Source: Acidimicrobiaceae bacterium
Lineage (GTDB): Bacteria; Actinomycetota; Acidimicrobiia; Acidimicrobiales; RAAP-2
Assembly: GCA_003158855.1 (NCBI GenBank)
Contig: PMLJ01000018.1
Location: 82,165-146,164 of the forward strand
Direction of reading: 5' to 3'
Length of the DNA: 64,000 nt
How positions within the stretch are numbered: position 1 is the first letter of the stretch; each line of letters opens with the position of its first letter. The position numbers and the translations under genes were made by a program. This document shows, one piece after another, positions 42,002 through 50,372 of this stretch. The notes below the pieces were generated by a model. The model was not told the origin of the DNA. It saw only the letters and a list, made by a program, of their open reading frames with translations, and did not search any database.

Positions 42002-42907
42002 CTAGTGCTGGCCGAAAACCCTTCGCGCCAGTCTGACGAGGGGCATGGGCATAAAACGCTTCACCGTGTCCAACTGATCGCGCAGCTGCGAGAGGTCGCG
42101 CAGATCGGTCTCGTACTTCTCTTGAAGTTCCTCGAACTTCGCGCGAAGTTCCGCGAGGCGTCTTGATTCGTCGTGCAACTTGTCGGTAAGCCTCACGAGT
42201 TCATCCGAAAGGTTTTCGAGCGAGCTCGTGCCATCGTCGCGAACCGCCTTCACGACGAACTGGTACGTCTCCGCTTCGCGATCCTTCAGCACCGCGTTCA
42301 GCACCAGGTCGTCCACATCGCTTCGCTCGACACCGATCTCGGTTGAGAACACGGGGACGCTCACCCTCGAGAACTCGGTGACCACCAACCCCGCTTCCCT
42401 CACCAGTTTGAAGAGGCTCTCCTTGGTGAAGAAGTGAAAATGCGTCCGATCAAGGAGGCCGCTGTCGCGGTAGGGGAACGATCCCTTCATGAGCGCGATC
42501 TTCACGTCGGCGTGCGCGATATTCGGCACCGAAATGACGACCATCCCTGAAGGAAGGAGATGCTTCACTGATTCTCGCAGCGTCTTCAGGGGATCATGCA
42601 GGTGCTCGAGAACGTCACCGAAGAGCACGGCGTCGAAATATTCGCCCTCCAGTTCGTTCCACAGGACGTCATCGTCGAAGTTTCCGACAACTACCCGATC
42701 GACCCACGGTTCCGCCGATTGAGCGACCAACGGATCGATCTCGATGCCCACCACACTGCACGCTTGGGCGTTCAGCATTTCACTCATGTGGCCCGAGGCA
42801 CACCCCGCCTCGAGGACGCGCTTGTTGAAACCAACCATACGAAGCATGTACGCGTGCGAGTCGTTCTCGGCCTCGGCATCGATGGCCGAGTGGTAATGGG
42901 AGAGCAT
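42002..42907 (-). CDS. Class I SAM-dependent methyltransferase with C-terminal coiled coil
   Basis: 301 residues. Rossmann methyltransferase core: KRVLEAGCASGHMSEMLNAQACSVVGIEIDP (motif I and acidic loop), FDAVLFGDVLEHLHDPLKTLRESVKHLLPSGMVVISVPNIAH and the LLDRTHFHFFTKESL lid. Residues 225-285 are a predicted coiled coil (SDELVRLTDKLHDESRRLAELRAKFEELQEKYETDLRDL), then PLVRLARRVFG. This layout is typical of methyltransferases linked to glycan or cell-surface sugar modification. ATG 42907 is fixed by a leaderless -10. Confidence 0.85.
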   Translation of the reverse strand: MLSHYHSAIDAEAENDSHAYMLRMVGFNKRVLEAGCASGHMSEMLNAQACSVVGIEIDPLVAQSAEPWVDRVVVGNFDDDVLWNELEGEYFDAVLFGDVLEHLHDPLKTLRESVKHLLPSGMVVISVPNIAHADVKIALMKGSFPYRDSGLLDRTHFHFFTKESLFKLVREAGLVVTEFSRVSVPVFSTEIGVERSDVDDLVLNAVLKDREAETYQFVVKAVRDDGTSSLENLSDELVRLTDKLHDESRRLAELRAKFEELQEKYETDLRDLSQLRDQLDTVKRFMPMPLVRLARRVFGQH

Positions 42908-42913
42908 GAAGGA

Positions 42914-42919
42914 AATCTA
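42914..42919 (-). promoter_or_regulatory. Leaderless -10 element (TAGATT) for the methyltransferase gene
   Basis: Minus-strand TAGATT, 6-nt gap, ATG 42907. Confidence 0.65.
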
Positions 42920-43017
42920 GTTCCCTGGATTCCATCGACCGTCACGACCACGATCCGGCCGGCCTCGCGCAGTGATCTCGGGTGGTTTCCGGTGTCTTAT
43001 CAAGCATTTGCCGGGGA

Positions 43018-43023
43018 TAGGCT
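43018..43023 (+). promoter_or_regulatory. Leaderless -10 element (TAGGCT) for the DUF1295 gene
   Basis: TAGGCT, 6-nt gap, ATG 43030. Confidence 0.65.
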
Positions 43024-43029
43024 CATCAA

Positions 43030-43863
43030 ATGAAGCCTCTTCTGGTCGTCATCCTGATCTGCGCGGGGGTCTGCGCCTGCGCGTGGGTTGCGTCGCTCGT
43101 AACCGGAGATACGTCGTGGGTCGACCGGATGTGGTCGATCGTTCCCCCAATCTATACGTGGGTGTTCGCCGGGTCCGCGGGGTTCGTCAACGCCCGCCTC
43201 GACGTCATCGCGGGGCTCGTCACCATCTGGGGCGCTCGTTTGACGTTCAACTTCGCCCGTAAGGGGGGCTACTCGGGGGTCGAAGACTATCGATGGCCCG
43301 TCCTGCGAGCTTCAATGACCTCGTGGCAGTTTCAAATCTTCAACCTCTTCTTCATTGTCATCTACCAGAACATCCTGCTCGTGCTCATCTCGCTTCCAGC
43401 CTGGAGTGCCTACGAGAACCGAACCACACCGTTTGGCACCCTTGATCTCCTTCTCGCCGGGCTCTTTCTCGCGTGCACGCTCCTAGAGACGGTGGCCGAC
43501 CAGCAGCAGTGGAACTTCCAGACCTTGAAACGCAGCGACGTGGAAGCAGGCCGCACGCCGAACCCGCAGTTCCTCCAGTCCGGCTTCTTTCGCTTCTCGC
43601 GCCATCCGAACTACTTCTTTGAACTGGCGCAGTGGTGGATTGTCTTTCTCATGGGAACGGTCGCGGCGGGCACGCTGTTGCAGTGGACCGTCGTCGGCGC
43701 GTTCCTGCTGAGCGCGCTGTTCGTTGGTTCGACTTCGTTCACGGAAAAGATCACCCTTTCTCGCTACCCCGAGTACGAGCGCTACCAGCGATGCACTTCC
43801 GCCATCGTCCCCTGGTTCCCAAGAGCCTCGACCAACGCGGTCGAAACGCTTCAGGCCGAGTGA
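43030..43863 (+). CDS. DUF1295 (steroid 5-alpha-reductase-like) membrane protein
   Basis: 277 residues with about seven membrane helices. LVTGDTSWVDRMWSIVPPIYTWVFA, RLTFNFARKGGYSGVEDYRWPVLR and the C-terminal GFFRFSRHPNYFFELAQWWIVFLMG, then PEYERYQRCTSAIVPWFP, give the DUF1295/isoprenylcysteine-methyltransferase-like signature with the RHPNY motif. Predicted NADPH-dependent reductase or methyltransferase of lipids; substrate unknown. Confidence 0.88.
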   Translation: MKPLLVVILICAGVCACAWVASLVTGDTSWVDRMWSIVPPIYTWVFAGSAGFVNARLDVIAGLVTIWGARLTFNFARKGGYSGVEDYRWPVLRASMTSWQFQIFNLFFIVIYQNILLVLISLPAWSAYENRTTPFGTLDLLLAGLFLACTLLETVADQQQWNFQTLKRSDVEAGRTPNPQFLQSGFFRFSRHPNYFFELAQWWIVFLMGTVAAGTLLQWTVVGAFLLSALFVGSTSFTEKITLSRYPEYERYQRCTSAIVPWFPRASTNAVETLQAE

Positions 43864-44026
43864 GGGATACGGACGGGCCAGAAGGTCGAGGCTCGCCACC
43901 TGCTCTCGCCACCACTTAGGTTCATTCGCGGCGTTCGATTACGGTGACGGATGCCCTGACTGACTCGAGCGCAGAGCCCGCTGGCGGCACGTGGGGACCA
44001 GCTGGACCGTCCAGGGCGACCAGCAC

Positions 44027-44032
44027 TAGATT
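44027..44032 (+). promoter_or_regulatory. Leaderless -10 element (TAGATT) for the broken DinB gene
   Basis: TAGATT, 6-nt gap, ATG 44039; identical hexamer and spacing to the intact DinB gene at 36.9 kb. Confidence 0.6.
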
Positions 44033-44038
44033 CGCCGC

Positions 44039-44561
44039 ATGCCAATCACCCCGGACACGAAGAACTGGGCGTGGGCGGTAGAGCGACGTTGCGAGGAGTG
44101 CGGTTTCGACCCCGGGGTTTCTCAAATGAAGACGTGGCCCGGCGATTCGCAAGAACGTGGCGGCGTGGGTTCCTACTCTCCAACGCGACGACGTCGCCAT
44201 CCGGCCGAGCGATGACCGGTGGTCGGACCTCGAGTACGCGTGCCACGTTCGTGACGTCTATCGACTCTTCCTCGAGCGACTCGTCCAGATGCTGAGCGAG
44301 GACAATCCTTCGTTCCAGAACTGGGACCAGGAAGAGACCGCAATCGCCGAGCGCTACGACCTGCAGTGTCCTTCGACCGTGAGCGACGCATTCGTACGCG
44401 CGGTGTCGAGCCTGGCCGACCAGTTCCAAAAGGTGAGCGGAACCGAATGGCTTCGACCGGGCATCCGCTCCGACGGCAGTGCCTACACCATCGCAACATT
44501 GGGTGCCTTGGCGCTGCATGACCCGATCCACCACCTCTGGGATGTCTCGCGCAGCGCGTAG
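44039..44561 (+). pseudogene. DinB-family protein disrupted by two single-base deletions
   Basis: Frame 1 from ATG 44039 reads MPITPDTKNWAWAVERRCEECGFDPGVSQ. The expected continuation NEDVARRFART is in a second frame (44128-44157), and AAWVPTLQRDDVAIRPSDDRWSDLEYACHVRDVYRLFLERLVQML to DPIHHLWDVSRSA in a third (44157-44561). Restoring one A in the run at 44124-44126 and one G at 44157 gives an uninterrupted DinB protein of about 175 residues with His in YACHVRD and HDPIHHLWD. Both lesions are -1 in short homopolymers, so either recent decay or sequence error. The promoter is intact. Confidence 0.75.
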
Positions 44562-44575
44562 AGACGCCAATCCGC

Positions 44576-45454
44576 TCATAGATGGAACGGGCCGACCAAT
44601 GACCGCGCGGTCCGGGAGTTCCCCAGCGACGCGACGTGCAGCAACGACTCGGTCGTTCGAAGTAGCGAGTAATGGTTGAAGCTGGTGCCCACCCGGACTC
44701 CGCGTGGCACCGAGGGCGCGATCACCAGCGTCGGCACGTGACTCGAGGATTGAACGTCGTTCTCGTCGAAGGTGATGAACAGGGCCAGCGATCGCGACTG
44801 GTACTGCGAACTCGCGAGGATTGACGGGACCACCCGGCGGAGCCACGCGTCGCCCGTGGCGACAGGACAACTGTGCATGTCATCGCAGGTATTGGGGACG
44901 ATGAAAGTGAACCGTGCCCCGAGCGATAGCGGCAGGGCGAAGGGAACATCGTTGCGCTGGCACGTGGCGCTGATCGAGCGGTAGTACACGGCAGGATTGT
45001 GTCGGGCCGCGTAGGTGCCGCTCGTAACGAGGTCACATCGCGACGGCATCGACTCGACGAGCGCGCGCCAGTTCGTTCCCAGTTGCGAGAAGATGCTTGC
45101 GGACCTGAGTGGGTGCACGGACGGCTCGCCGTCATCGGTGATCCCCTGGGTCGAACCCGACGTGAGCGCGATGTAGTTGGGCAGGCTCGGGTGCGCGACC
45201 GCGAAGTAGTTCGTGGCGAGGCCGCAACGCGAGGCAAGTGAGTTCAGATAAGGGGCGTTCGCCGAGCCGATCACTGAATAGCCCTGGTTCTCAAGCACGA
45301 TCCACACCACGTGGTCGTAGTGGACGGCGCCTCCAACGCCGCAGGGCGACGCCGTCGCGATCGGGTTGGAAGCGCCACCAGCCGTTGCCGGAATCATCGA
45401 GCCGGCCAGCAAGAGTGTGGCGGCCAGTCCCGAAAGCCAAACGCGAAGACGCAC
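44576..45454 (-). CDS. Secreted phosphoesterase (acid phosphatase/phospholipase-C-like, PF04185)
   Basis: 292 residues, GTG start. Signal peptide (LSGLAATLLLAGSMIPATAGGA, cleavage near 28). HYDHVVWIVLENQGYSVIGSANAPYLNSLASRCGLATNYFAVAHPSLPNYIALTSGS is the PF04185 metal- and nucleophile-bearing segment, and FITFDENDVQSSSHVPTLVIAPSVPRG carries the later metal ligands. Hydrolyses extracellular phosphate esters. Six cysteines suggest disulfides, possibly formed by the DUF929/VKOR pair. Confidence 0.85.
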   Translation of the reverse strand: MRLRVWLSGLAATLLLAGSMIPATAGGASNPIATASPCGVGGAVHYDHVVWIVLENQGYSVIGSANAPYLNSLASRCGLATNYFAVAHPSLPNYIALTSGSTQGITDDGEPSVHPLRSASIFSQLGTNWRALVESMPSRCDLVTSGTYAARHNPAVYYRSISATCQRNDVPFALPLSLGARFTFIVPNTCDDMHSCPVATGDAWLRRVVPSILASSQYQSRSLALFITFDENDVQSSSHVPTLVIAPSVPRGVRVGTSFNHYSLLRTTESLLHVASLGNSRTARSLVGPFHL

Positions 45455-45537
45455 GGTCCCATCCTCGCAGCGTTCGCCGGCCCCAGTCCATTTGAGGCGC
45501 CCGGGCGACCGTCGTTCTGTCTGGCCGGGCCGCCTCG

Positions 45538-46257
45538 TTACTGCGGCGTGGTCACAACTGCGCGCGCGGCGCGACCCACCCCGATGGAGATGATCGGATC
45601 CCGGGCCGGATCAAGCCATCGCATGACCCAGTTCAAATCAGCCACGGGTATCGCCACGCACCCCTGGGTCGGTGCGCCCATGGCAACGTGGAGGAAGAAG
45701 CCGGAACCAGCGCCCTTCACCACCGGGTCGGTGTTGTAGTTGATCACCACGGCGTGCGCGTACGCTGCGCCGGCGTCGTAGAGGTTCTCCGAACGCGCTC
45801 CCGGTGAGAATCGACTCCTCACGTGCTCGTTGTACTGAGCAGAGGTCGGATTCTCGTCCCACCAGTCGTCAAGGCCCGCGCGAAGGTAGGGCAGCCTCGT
45901 CCCGTTGTTCGCCTGGTTGCCGAAAGCCTGGGTCAGGCCGAACACGCCAATGGGCGTGCGGCCGAGCCCCTCCTTCGTATGACCCACCCCGTGCACGCCA
46001 ACGTCGGCGACGAAGGGTCCGTTGATCTGGCGGTACTTTCCGTCGCTCTCGAGTTCCCAGGTCCTCACGACCGCGACCACCGAATGGGGCGACGTCGCCT
46101 GCACGGTGATGACCTGACCGGGCATTGAAGCGCCAAAAGACTGACGAGCGCCGCCAAACGTAACGAGCCCGATCACCACCACGAATGCGAAGCCCAGTGC
46201 CCGTTTCCTTGGAATAACAACCCTCTCCCCGGCGTCACTCGCCGCTTCTCCTGGCAA
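45538..46257 (-). CDS. YkuD-like L,D-transpeptidase-fold exported protein
   Basis: 239 residues from TTG 46257 (a TAGGAT hexamer lies 9 nt upstream). N-terminal membrane or signal segment (RALGFAFVVVIGLVTFGGA). Then HTKEGLGRTPIGVFGLTQAFG and a catalytic motif HVAMGAPTQGCVAIPVADLNWVMRWL, the HxxxGxxxxGC arrangement of YkuD L,D-transpeptidases with nucleophile Cys and downstream acidic/Arg positions. Cross-links or modifies peptidoglycan; several actinobacterial members of this short type remain uncharacterised. Confidence 0.78.
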   Translation of the reverse strand: MPGEAASDAGERVVIPRKRALGFAFVVVIGLVTFGGARQSFGASMPGQVITVQATSPHSVVAVVRTWELESDGKYRQINGPFVADVGVHGVGHTKEGLGRTPIGVFGLTQAFGNQANNGTRLPYLRAGLDDWWDENPTSAQYNEHVRSRFSPGARSENLYDAGAAYAHAVVINYNTDPVVKGAGSGFFLHVAMGAPTQGCVAIPVADLNWVMRWLDPARDPIISIGVGRAARAVVTTPQ

Positions 46258-46399
46258 CTACCCGCGATCCTAAAGGCCTTCGCCCCCCGGACCCGCAGAT
46301 GAGCCCGCCAACGAGCTCGCGAACCAATTCCTGCGTGGTCAGCAAGTTGACCAGTGACCTTGTGCCCTAACGGACCCCCGCAGAACTGGAGAATCATTG
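46258..46399. other. Upstream region of the radical SAM locus
   Basis: No gene. Contains the imperfectly spaced inverted repeat TGGTCA-6 nt-TGACCA near 46337-46354, a possible operator. Confidence 0.3.
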
Positions 46400-46537
46400 A
46401 TGAAACACGATTCGAGGGATTCCTCGGTCTCCGTGCGAATGATTGAACCGAGGAAACGTGACAGATTCAATGCACCATCGCGACGAGAAGACCCACCCTG
46501 TCCCGCCGATGATCGACAGTGCCAGCGCATCCCTTGA
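46400..46537 (+). CDS. Small ORF (45 aa) upstream of the radical SAM gene
   Basis: ATG 46400 with GGAG at 8 nt. Encodes a hydrophilic Arg/Asp/Pro-rich peptide starting MKHDSRDSSVSVRMIEPRKR, with two Cys in the C-terminal third (PPCPADDRQCQ). The stop lies 28 nt before the radical SAM start. No homologue is recognised. A leader peptide or an enzyme substrate is possible; so is a non-coding stretch. Listed as a candidate only. Confidence 0.35.
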   Translation: MKHDSRDSSVSVRMIEPRKRDRFNAPSRREDPPCPADDRQCQRIP

Positions 46538-46564
46538 GGAACACCGGCTCCCGCCCGTCTCACG

Positions 46565-47716
46565 ATGCGCCACGTCATGACGGTTGCGGCGCGGCCTGCC
46601 AAGGGCCAGTTCGAGACTCGGCCGCTGCTCGTCTTTTGGGAGACGACCAAGGCCTGCGCGCTCGCCTGCGCGCACTGTCGCGCGTGCGCCCAGCACGAGC
46701 CCGGCCCGGACGAGTTGTCGACGACCGAGGGCTTCGCGCTCATTGACGAACTGGCCGCCATTGGCCGACCACGACCCATCCTCATCCTGACTGGCGGCGA
46801 CTGCCTGCAGCGCAATGACGTCGTCGAGATCGCCCGCTACGCGCAGCGTCAAGGCGTGCCCGTCGCGATCTCCCCCTCGGTCACTCCCCAACTCACGGGC
46901 TCCATCCTTGACGAGCTCCGCGAGTGCGGCGTGCACAGCGCTTCGCTCAGCCTCGACGGATCGAACGCGGCCACTCACGACACCCTGCGCGGCATTCCCG
47001 GCCACTACGGGGAAACGCTCGACGCAATCAGGCTCTTGAAGGATCATGGATTCACCACCCAGATAAACACGACGGTCATGTCGAGTAACCTCCACGAACT
47101 CGCCGACATCGCCGTCACCATGCACGACTTGGGTGTCGACGTGTGGGAAGTCTTCTTCCTCATCACCATGGGCCGCGGCACCGAGATCCTCGAATCGAGC
47201 GCGCTCGAGAACGAGGACGTGTGCAACTTCCTTGTCGATGCCTCGAGATACGGCTTCACCGTTCGAACCGTCGAGGCTCCCTTCTTCCGCCGGGTCGCGG
47301 CGACGCGAAAGCAAGGGCCGCCGCCCACTGACGCGCCGGTGCCCGGTCCCCTCTACCATGAACTCCGTGACCGCCTGTTCGAGAAGCTCGGGCCGCCGAC
47401 GGCTCCGGTGCGCGCCCCGAGCGCCGCAACTCGTGACGGCAAAGGGATCATCTTCGTCGCGACGAACGGCGACATCTACCCGTCCGGGTTCATGCCTTAT
47501 CGCCTCGGCAACGTGCGAGACGAACATCTCGTCGACGTTTACCGCGACAACCCGGTACTTCGCGCCATCCGAGCCGCAACCTTCGAGGAGCCGTGCGGCT
47601 CATGTCCCTACGCCCAACTTTGCGGCGGCTCGCGAGCGAGAGCGTACGCCGCCACCGGGAACCCGTTGGCCGCCGACCCGGGATGCCTCTTGGTCGCGAC
47701 GGCGCGTCAGAGTTAG
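46565..47716 (+). CDS. Radical SAM/SPASM protein (TIGR04053-like)
   Basis: 383 residues. The 4Fe-4S SAM motif CALACAHC (CX3CX2C, near 31-38) is followed by LILTGGDCLQRNDVVE and the AISPSVTPQLTG strand of the radical SAM barrel. C-terminal SPASM-like cysteines appear in EEPCGSCPYAQLCGGSRARAYAATGNPLAADPGC. This is the AhbD/NirJ-like group covered by TIGR04053, whose reaction is unknown; relatives modify haem precursors or peptides. ATG 46565 and ATG 46577 are both possible, neither with a clear ribosome site, so coupling to the small upstream ORF is conceivable. Confidence 0.85.
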   Translation: MRHVMTVAARPAKGQFETRPLLVFWETTKACALACAHCRACAQHEPGPDELSTTEGFALIDELAAIGRPRPILILTGGDCLQRNDVVEIARYAQRQGVPVAISPSVTPQLTGSILDELRECGVHSASLSLDGSNAATHDTLRGIPGHYGETLDAIRLLKDHGFTTQINTTVMSSNLHELADIAVTMHDLGVDVWEVFFLITMGRGTEILESSALENEDVCNFLVDASRYGFTVRTVEAPFFRRVAATRKQGPPPTDAPVPGPLYHELRDRLFEKLGPPTAPVRAPSAATRDGKGIIFVATNGDIYPSGFMPYRLGNVRDEHLVDVYRDNPVLRAIRAATFEEPCGSCPYAQLCGGSRARAYAATGNPLAADPGCLLVATARQS

Positions 47717-47810
47717 CGCTGCCAGTCGCCCGACGTCTTCGTAACGTTCGTTCGATTCCCTCTGCTGGCCGCTGTCATCATCTCTACACCGGTGCGCCTT
47801 CGACCAGTCC

Positions 47811-48647
47811 TCAGCCCACCGCCATGGTGGCGAGGTCGAGCGAGGTGAGGTCGCTCCCCACGACCACGATTCCGTCAAACCCGCTCGCCAAGTCGCGCCA
47901 TTCCTGCTCGCTCCCGGGCGCCGGGGCCGGAACGTAGTGGGTCATGACCAGCGCCTTCACGCCAGCCCGCTGAGCCGTCGCGGCCGCCTGGCCGACCGTC
48001 GAGTGGTAGTCCAGGATGTCCTGCAATCGGGCACTGGGAACGAGTTTGACGAGGTCCTCGCGTATGACGGTCTGGACGTACGCGCTCGCTCCCCTCACGA
48101 GTTCATCGAGCGATGCGCAGGGCACTCCGTCGCCAGCGATGACCACACTCTGTCCGTCCTCGACCACTCGATACGCCAGCGTCGGCTCGACCGGCCGATG
48201 GTCGGTGGCCCCGGCGAGGATCTCCTGGGCTCCGATCGCGAACGTCTCACCCGGGTGGACCTCGACAACGTCGAGCAGGGGCCCCTCATTGAGGTCGTCG
48301 TGATGGCCGATCCGGTAGCCAATGTCCGTCGCCATCGCCGTCAGGGTGGCTTCCACGAACGCCTTCGTTCCGACCGGGCCGACGATCCTCAGGGCTGTCG
48401 GCGCGGTGCTCATGACCCAGTGAGTCGTGATCAGGTCACTGAGGTCACACACGTGGTCGCTGTGCAGATGGGTGAGGACGACGCCCGACACCATGATGGG
48501 GAGCAGTCCCGCGCCGGCCAGACGCAGAACGACTCCTCGGCCACAATCGAAGAGGATGTTGGCCGACCTCGTCGCCACCAGCGTCGCCGGTCCTGCCCGA
48601 TCTGGATGAGGAATCGGAGAGCCGGTGCCGAGCAAGGTGATCTTCAA
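47811..48647 (-). CDS. MBL-fold metallo-hydrolase (RNase Z-like)
   Basis: 278 residues. MKITLLGTGSPIPHPDRAGPATLV, then LTHLHSDHVCDLSDLI (the HxHxDH zinc motif), a later His in LAGATDHRPVEPTLAYRV and ALVMTHYVP. RNase Z/arylsulfatase-type layout, but the exosite arm of tRNase Z is absent, so a small-molecule hydrolase is more likely. TTG start at 48647 with GAAAGGT at about 4-5 nt. Divergent from the DUF3052 gene. Confidence 0.85.
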   Translation of the reverse strand: MKITLLGTGSPIPHPDRAGPATLVATRSANILFDCGRGVVLRLAGAGLLPIMVSGVVLTHLHSDHVCDLSDLITTHWVMSTAPTALRIVGPVGTKAFVEATLTAMATDIGYRIGHHDDLNEGPLLDVVEVHPGETFAIGAQEILAGATDHRPVEPTLAYRVVEDGQSVVIAGDGVPCASLDELVRGASAYVQTVIREDLVKLVPSARLQDILDYHSTVGQAAATAQRAGVKALVMTHYVPAPAPGSEQEWRDLASGFDGIVVVGSDLTSLDLATMAVG

Positions 48648-48767
48648 AGTGACCTTTCAATGAGTTGCGAATTCAACCCTACGACGTGCTCGGTGGCTCT
48701 CCACGCATTCAGCGGAGCCGCCACAGTGTGCGACTTGTCCACCTCGCCCTTTGCGATATTGATAACC

Positions 48768-49163
48768 GTGGCCGAAGACTTCAGCACTCCCTTGGCGACG
48801 AAGCTCGGCATCCGCGAGGGCTCGAAGGTGACCATGCTTAACACCCCCAGGCACCTTGCTCTCAGTCTGCCCGCTAGCGTCACGGTTCAACGCCAGGCGA
48901 GGGGCGCCGCCGACGTGGTCGTTGCCTTCTTCACGACGGCCTCGGAGCTCGAACGCCAGATCGAGGCGCTGGAGAGGCTCATCTTGCCCTCCGGGGGGCC
49001 TCTGGGTCGCGTGGCCAAGAAGGCGTCAGGGGTCGCCACCGATCTAACTGATCACGCCGTGCGCAGCGTCGCCCTCCCCCTCGGCCTGTTCGACAACAAG
49101 GTGTGCGCCATCGACGAGACATGGACCGCGCTGCGATTGGTCTGGCGTCGGGCGGCTCGGTGA
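48768..49163 (+). CDS. DUF3052-like protein with a scrambled six-residue core
   Basis: 131 residues from GTG 48768. ATKLGIREGSKVTMLNTPRHLALSLPASVTVQRQARGAADVVVAFFTTASELERQIEALERLILPSGG and the end SGVATDLTDHAVRSVALPLGLFDNKVCAIDETWTALRLVWRR match the small actinobacterial DUF3052-type family. Where relatives read GGLWVAWPKK the translation gives GGPLGRVAKK. Removing one G from the G6 run (48993-48998) and adding one C at 49015-49016 restores LWVAWP exactly. So either two compensating frameshifts in 20 nt or two base-calling errors. Confidence 0.75.
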   Translation: MAEDFSTPLATKLGIREGSKVTMLNTPRHLALSLPASVTVQRQARGAADVVVAFFTTASELERQIEALERLILPSGGPLGRVAKKASGVATDLTDHAVRSVALPLGLFDNKVCAIDETWTALRLVWRRAAR

Positions 49164-49196
49164 GAAAAGCGCTGCACCACGCGGGTCCCGCAATGC

Positions 49197-50303
49197 TCAA
49201 AGACTCTGGCCCACGAATTTCTCGATGGCCTTCTTAAGCACCGGGGAGAACGGGAGAGCCTTCGTGTAGTCCTTCGCCGAGCCCGAGGTGTCAACCTTGA
49301 GAACGTGATCGACCCCCTTCAGTTGCACGTAGTCGGTGTTGGCCCCCGCCTTTGAGAGTCCTTTGACGATGAGATCAGTCTGGGCGCACGACACCTGCGT
49401 ATCGGCTTTACTGCACGAGACGATCACCGGGGTAGCGACCGCGAGCGAGGCGGCCAGCGTGGCCGGGTCGAACTTGTCGGCCTCGTAGAGGTACTTGGCG
49501 TCCGAAGGGCTCAGAAGGCTGTCGAGTCCGTAGGGGAGGTTCTGGGCGACTGCTCCGGTCGAGCGAAGGCGGGCGATGGCTTTGATCAGGGTGGACTTGA
49601 TGGTCGATTCGAGCTTCTTTGTGATTTGGCCGGCCTTCGCCTCGACGGCGACTTGCGCATCGACCTGCACGGAGATCAGGTCCAGATAGCGGATGCTCAG
49701 CGGCTCGAAGAGCCCGAGCGCGTGTATTCGCGGGACCGCGCCTTCGTGCCCCGTCGCCATCAGCAACGCGTAGAGAGCTCCTTCGCTGTGGCCAAAGACC
49801 CCGAGTCGCTGGTCATCAATCCCCTTTTGCGAGGCGAGGAATCTCAACGCCGCGACCGACTCTTGCTCGTAGGGGAGAATCCCGATCGAGTCGACGTTGT
49901 TGGCGAAGGCGCCGAGCCCGGTCTGTCCACTCCCAAGCTTGTCGTAGCGCAGACTCGCCACTCCGTCGTCGCTAAGCCAGTGCGCGAGGGTCTTGAGCGT
50001 GTTGACCGAACCATTCTCCAGTGGACTGTTGCCGTCTCGATCGGTGGGCCCGCTTCCGGCGATGAGCAAGACCGCAGGAACCAACGAGGCCCTACCCACG
50101 GGGTGGCGGTACGTCGCGTAGATCTTCAAGCCGCCCGCGGTGAACGAAACCGGCTCATCAACCCAGGTGACGGTTGAGCTCTTGCTCGCCGCCGACGCGC
50201 CGGCGACGGCCGTACCGGCGACGATGCCCGCGGCGAGAACGCCCGAAAGCATCGTCGACACGACCACGGCGAGGGGTCTGCGAATCAAAGTTGTGCCTTT
50301 CAC
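49197..50303 (-). CDS. Exported alpha/beta hydrolase
   Basis: 368 residues from GTG 50303, 7 nt after TACGTT. Signal segment (RRPLAVVVSTMLSGVLAAGIVAGTAVAGASA). Hydrolase core: VPAVLLIAGSGPTDRDGN (oxyanion region), SLRYDKLGSGQTG, nucleophile elbow FGHSEGALYALLMATG, acid near PVIVSCSKADTQVS, and His in LKGVDHVLKVD. Resembles extracellular serine-type esterase/peptidase-like proteins. Helical cap of about 70 residues between strands 6 and 7. Substrate unknown. Confidence 0.85.
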   Translation of the reverse strand: MKGTTLIRRPLAVVVSTMLSGVLAAGIVAGTAVAGASAASKSSTVTWVDEPVSFTAGGLKIYATYRHPVGRASLVPAVLLIAGSGPTDRDGNSPLENGSVNTLKTLAHWLSDDGVASLRYDKLGSGQTGLGAFANNVDSIGILPYEQESVAALRFLASQKGIDDQRLGVFGHSEGALYALLMATGHEGAVPRIHALGLFEPLSIRYLDLISVQVDAQVAVEAKAGQITKKLESTIKSTLIKAIARLRSTGAVAQNLPYGLDSLLSPSDAKYLYEADKFDPATLAASLAVATPVIVSCSKADTQVSCAQTDLIVKGLSKAGANTDYVQLKGVDHVLKVDTSGSAKDYTKALPFSPVLKKAIEKFVGQSL

Positions 50304-50310
50304 TACCACC

Positions 50311-50316
50311 AACGTA
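50311..50316 (-). promoter_or_regulatory. Leaderless -10 element (TACGTT) for the alpha/beta hydrolase gene
   Basis: Minus-strand TACGTT, 7 nt before GTG 50303; it decides between several upstream in-frame starts. Confidence 0.55.
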
Positions 50317-50372
50317 CAGAGTCCGCGATTTCGCGGCGGTCCGGAACGTTCGTATGGCCGACGGTGACGCAA

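Noticed and set aside
46394-47527. 377-codon frame antisense to the radical SAM gene, and 336-codon frame 53198-54208 antisense to the CMD and hypothetical genes
   Set aside because: Neither contains a recognisable domain; both are opposite genes with clear catalytic motifs.
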